DNA of 64,000 nucleotides. It comes from Drosophila pseudoobscura. Taxonomy: Eukaryota > Arthropoda > Insecta > Diptera > Drosophilidae. Positions 61,315-64,000 of this stretch are shown here, piece by piece; the first letter of the stretch is position 1, and each line of letters begins with the position of its first letter. The stretch covers positions 7,626,001-7,690,000 of the forward strand of contig NC_046680.1 of NCBI RefSeq assembly GCF_009870125.1. The letters are read 5' to 3'. The translations under genes and the position numbers were made by a program. The notes under the pieces were generated by a model that saw only the letters and a list, made by a program, of their open reading frames with translations, did not search any database and was not told where the DNA came from.

Positions 61315-63038
61315 ATGGGCAAACGACAGCACCAAAAGGATAAAATGCAAGTCCCAACGATTATAACCATACAATGCAATCAATATTACAACCCAATTCT
61401 GCAGGTACTTGACGTACACGGAGTGGAGCGAGTTGTACGGTGGAAAGAAAACCGAATCCGCGGAGAACAACCATGTGAAGTTCAAGCGGTTGCCCTACGA
61501 GCACTGCTCCATTACCATGGCTCCCTACGAGATGCCCTACTGCGACCTCAATGGCAATGTTTTTGAGTATGAAGCAATCTTGAAGTTTTTGAAAACCTTT
61601 AAGATCAATCCTATAACAGGCCAGAAAATGGATTCAAAGTCATTGGTGAAGCTGAACTTTTACAAGAATGCTACCGATGATTACCACTGTCCCGCTCTGT
61701 TTAAGCCCTTCACCAAGAACTCGCACATTGTCGCCGTGGCTACAACGGGCAATGTCTACTGCTGGGAAGCCATTGATCAGCTGAATATTAAAACCAAAAA
61801 CTGGAAGGACTTGGTGGATGACACACCGTTCCAGCGCAAGGATATTATTACCATACAAGATCCGCAGAAGCTGGAGAAGTTCGATATATCCACCTTCCAC
61901 CACATTCGTAAAAACTTGCGAGTGCTTACAGACGAGGAGCTCCTGGAGCGCAAAGATCCGGCCAGTGGGCGCATTAAGACCATGAATCTGGAAACGAAAG
62001 AGACCTTGGCACAGCTGCAAAGGGACTACCAGCCTGCTGAAGAGGCACCTTCCACTTCCAAGCGAACAGCAGACAAATTCAATGCGGCTCATTATTCCAC
62101 TGGAGCAGTGTCTGCCAGTTTCACATCCACAGCCATGATGCCTGTCTCCCAGATTGAGGCGGCTATCATTGACGATGATTTGGTGAAATATGAGCGGGTC
62201 AAGCAGAAGGGCTATGTGCGTTTAAACACCAACTTTGGCCCATTAAACATTGAGCTCTACTGCGATCAGATACCACGCGCCTGCGACAACTTTATCAAAC
62301 ATTGCGCCGATGGTTACTTCAACAATGTATTGTTCCATCGATCCATTCGGAACTTTATAGTATGTACACGCCAGGAGACGTATCAAATCAAATAATAACC
62401 AAATGTGTCTTACAGGTTCAAGGTGGCGACCCCACAGGCACCGGTTCGGGAGGTGAATCTATCTGGGGCAAAAAGTTCGATGATGAATTCAAGCCGAATC
62501 TGACGCACACGGGACGGGGTGTTCTTTCCATGGCAAATTCAGGACCCAACACAAATGGTTCCCAGTTGTAAGTAGTTCAATCAATTGTATGCGACTCCTT
62601 GTTCATTGTATTGCCACTTGCAGCTTCATCACCTATCGATCCTGCAAACATCTCGACGGCAAACACACCATCTTTGGCAAGGTGGTTGGCGGCCTTGACA
62701 CACTCCAAAAAATAGAAAACATCGAGGTGGACAACAAAGATCGACCAATCGAGGATATCATAATTGAAAATGCCCAAGTCTTTGTTAATCCCTTTGCTGA
62801 TGCCGCGGAACAGCTGGCCAAAGAGCGAGAGAATGAAGCGGCCAGCATACAGGAGACGGCCGAAAAGGCAGAACAGCAGAAACGCCTCAATGAGCCACTC
62901 AAGGTCTACAGGGAAGGCGTGGGCAAGTACCTAAAAATGAATGCCGCGCCCAAGAAACCAGAGTCCCCGCTCCTGGCAGCACAAACAGCCAAAAGGAAGA
63001 AGCTTGCAGGCGGTTTTGGTGATTTCTCTAGCTGGTAG
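61315..63038 (+). CDS. CG7747: U-box cyclophilin PPIL2 (peptidyl-prolyl isomerase-like 2)
   Basis: Four coding exons: 61315-61346, 61405-62359, 62416-62567 and 62624-63038, together 517 residues (human PPIL2 520). The first exon gives [10 protein letters not shown] and joins across a GC-AG intron to MYLTYTEW, matching the human opening [14 protein letters not shown]-box at about 35-110 ([34 protein letters not shown]) gives ubiquitin-ligase character. A cyclophilin domain at about 280-440 holds [39 protein letters not shown] and [16 protein letters not shown]. The C terminus is charged and ends GGFGDFSSW. The protein is a nuclear, spliceosome-associated factor. In the third conserved block the residues [13 protein letters not shown] have His where the most active cyclophilins have Trp, so isomerase activity may be weak (inference). 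Confidence 0.94.
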
Positions 63039-63114
63039 TTGTTCCACTTACCATTTATCACAAATATATCAACCAAGAAGGTTATGTTTTAGTATAAAAA
63101 TGAATTTTGGCTTT

Positions 63115-63549
63115 TTATTTATCGTTGGATTCTTCTGTACGCTCCCTCTCTTGCCATCTAGTCTTCATCTCCTGCATTTTTCCTTGCCGTCGTCGCCGCT
63201 CCGTGGACTTTCTCTGCTCCAGTACTTTGATCTGTGCGGCAATCGAGTTTTCTCCATTAAAATGGGCATCAAGCTTGTCTAGGAGAAGTTTTCGTGCCTC
63301 TACGCGATTTTTGGAGGCCAGTCGATGTGTGTGACACTTTATGGTGATGTTGGTGGGCAGATGACGCAGGAATACGCAGTTGGATGTCTTGTTTACCGCC
63401 TGACCCCCAGGTCCACTGCCGCGCATGAAGGTCTCTTCGATTTCCGACTCTTGCAGCTTTGGATAGCGCGAGTAATCCAAGTTAGCGGTTGACTTCCAGC
63501 GGACAACTAGCGGAGGGAGAGCCAACCGTGAAACCAAGGCCCGTATCAT
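63115..63549 (-). CDS. CG30100: Mitochondrial release-factor-like protein (MTRFR/C12orf65 homologue)
   Basis: 144 residues in one exon. An N-terminal basic, hydroxylated stretch (MIRALVSRLALPPLVVRWKS) looks like a mitochondrial targeting peptide. The release-factor catalytic block follows: MRGSGPGGQAVNKTSNCV with the GGQ tripeptide near residue 48, then HLPTNITIKCHTHRLASKNR. The C-terminal tail is highly basic (KSTERRRRQGK). MTRFR-type proteins hydrolyse peptidyl-tRNA on split, stalled mitoribosomal large subunits and lack the codon-recognition domain; the short length fits. This is the second ORF of a shared transcript: its ATG lies 2 nt after the stop of the LYR ORF. Its stop is 76 bases from the PPIL2 stop, tail to tail. 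Confidence 0.92.
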   Translation of the reverse strand: MIRALVSRLALPPLVVRWKSTANLDYSRYPKLQESEIEETFMRGSGPGGQAVNKTSNCVFLRHLPTNITIKCHTHRLASKNRVEARKLLLDKLDAHFNGENSIAAQIKVLEQRKSTERRRRQGKMQEMKTRWQERERTEESNDK

Positions 63550-63551
63550 CC

Positions 63552-63811
63552 CTACAGTATGCGTCCGTTCTTCAGCAATGTCTCTCCTCGCTGCGCAAGG
63601 TAAAAGTTAGTTATGAAACACATAAGCAGACTCCTCCACGTACCCTGAAGTTGAACTCGATTTCCGAGGGACTGGTCAACTGGCGACTGTCGCGGAACTC
63701 GTGTCGCACGCGACCCAAAAAGTAGTTCTTGTCCGTCAACTTCAGATGATTGCCGTATCGGATAAGGTGTTTATAAAGCCGGAGAATCTGCTGCCGAGAT
63801 GGTTGAAACAT
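63552..63811 (-). CDS. LYR-motif microprotein (MIEF1-MP/AltMiD51-like)
   Basis: Two coding exons, 63644-63811 and 63552-63590, giving 68 residues; the donor is AGG/GTACGT and the acceptor TTGCGCAG. The protein begins MFQPSRQQILRLYKHLIRYG, with the LYR-type motif at residues 11-13 (LYK), then HEFRDSRQL, and ends RRGETLLKNGRIL. This resembles the human MIEF1 microprotein, an LYR protein that binds the mitochondrial acyl carrier protein and aids mitoribosome assembly (family knowledge; similarity judged by eye). The frame is open upstream to the window edge region, but the methionine at 63811 aligns with the family start. The stop is followed by GG and then the ATG of the release-factor ORF, so the two appear dicistronic. 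Confidence 0.8.
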
Positions 63812-64000
63812 TTTAGGGTCTTTACGAACATGTGTGATAATGCCAATACAGCACAGGTTGGCAGCACCGCCGGCAAACAGCTGGTCGTTGAGCGAAACTG
63901 ATATCAAAAGGAAATAAAAAAAGAACAAAATGTACGCATCGGTTTATATGTATACATATGTACATATAACAATTGATTGTGTTTATATTAAATAATTAGA
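63812..64000. other. 5' flank of the dicistronic unit
   Basis: The upstream end of the LYR/release-factor transcription unit, running into the window edge. It is AT-rich with ATGTATACATATGTACATA repeats near 63945-63966. No further gene can be called. Confidence 0.5.

Overview
This window is animal nuclear DNA, and the gene content and order point to a Drosophila species. It holds compact multi-exon genes with short GT-AG introns, DRE and GGTCACACT promoter motifs, and close orthologues of fly genes (wcd, Nup62, Hmgs, Vha44, Nox, Atg9). These genes fit Muller element C (2R of D. melanogaster). Repeat-rich stretches that I do not recognise from D. melanogaster suggest another lineage, possibly the obscura group; that is inference.

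Layout. 1-3.5 kb is noncoding. A small zinc-finger gene (3.8-4.4 kb) is followed by a repeat-bearing promoter and wcd/UTP18 (5.0-6.5 kb, +), Nup62 (6.7-7.8 kb, -), a GH27 alpha-galactosidase (8.6-10.2 kb, +) and HMG-CoA synthase (11.2-12.6 kb, -). After about 4.7 kb of noncoding DNA comes Vha44 (17.3-24.9 kb, +), with a conserved short form and a large optional low-complexity insert. A ZAD zinc-finger gene (26.4-28.6 kb, -) and an unrecognised C2HC protein gene (29.2-30.0 kb, +) share a divergent DRE promoter.

30.3-33.2 kb is a near-identical inverted repeat with arms of about 1.15 kb and a spacer of about 0.54 kb. It carries spliced-gene-like sequence and is the most unusual object in the window. 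33.2-37.0 kb is AT-rich and full of short dispersed repeats around a cytosolic-type L-asparaginase gene (34.5-35.7 kb, -). An IBTK-like ankyrin/RCC1/BTB gene (37.1-41.0 kb, +) converges on the 12-exon NADPH oxidase gene Nox (41.6-48.1 kb, -). About 10 kb of noncoding DNA upstream of Nox follows. Then come Atg9 (58.6-61.0 kb, -), the divergent U-box cyclophilin PPIL2/CG7747 (61.3-63.0 kb, +, with a GC-AG intron) and, tail to tail with it, a two-ORF unit (63.1-63.8 kb, -). That unit encodes an LYR microprotein followed 2 nt later by a mitochondrial GGQ release-factor-like protein.

The genes do not form one pathway. Most are housekeeping genes: ribosome assembly, nuclear pore, isoprenoid synthesis, proton pump, autophagy, splicing-linked cyclophilin and mitochondrial translation. 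The exon models for the alpha-galactosidase, Vha44, ZAD, asparaginase, IBTK, Nox, PPIL2 and LYR genes were built by hand from splice sites, and their coding lengths are all divisible by three.
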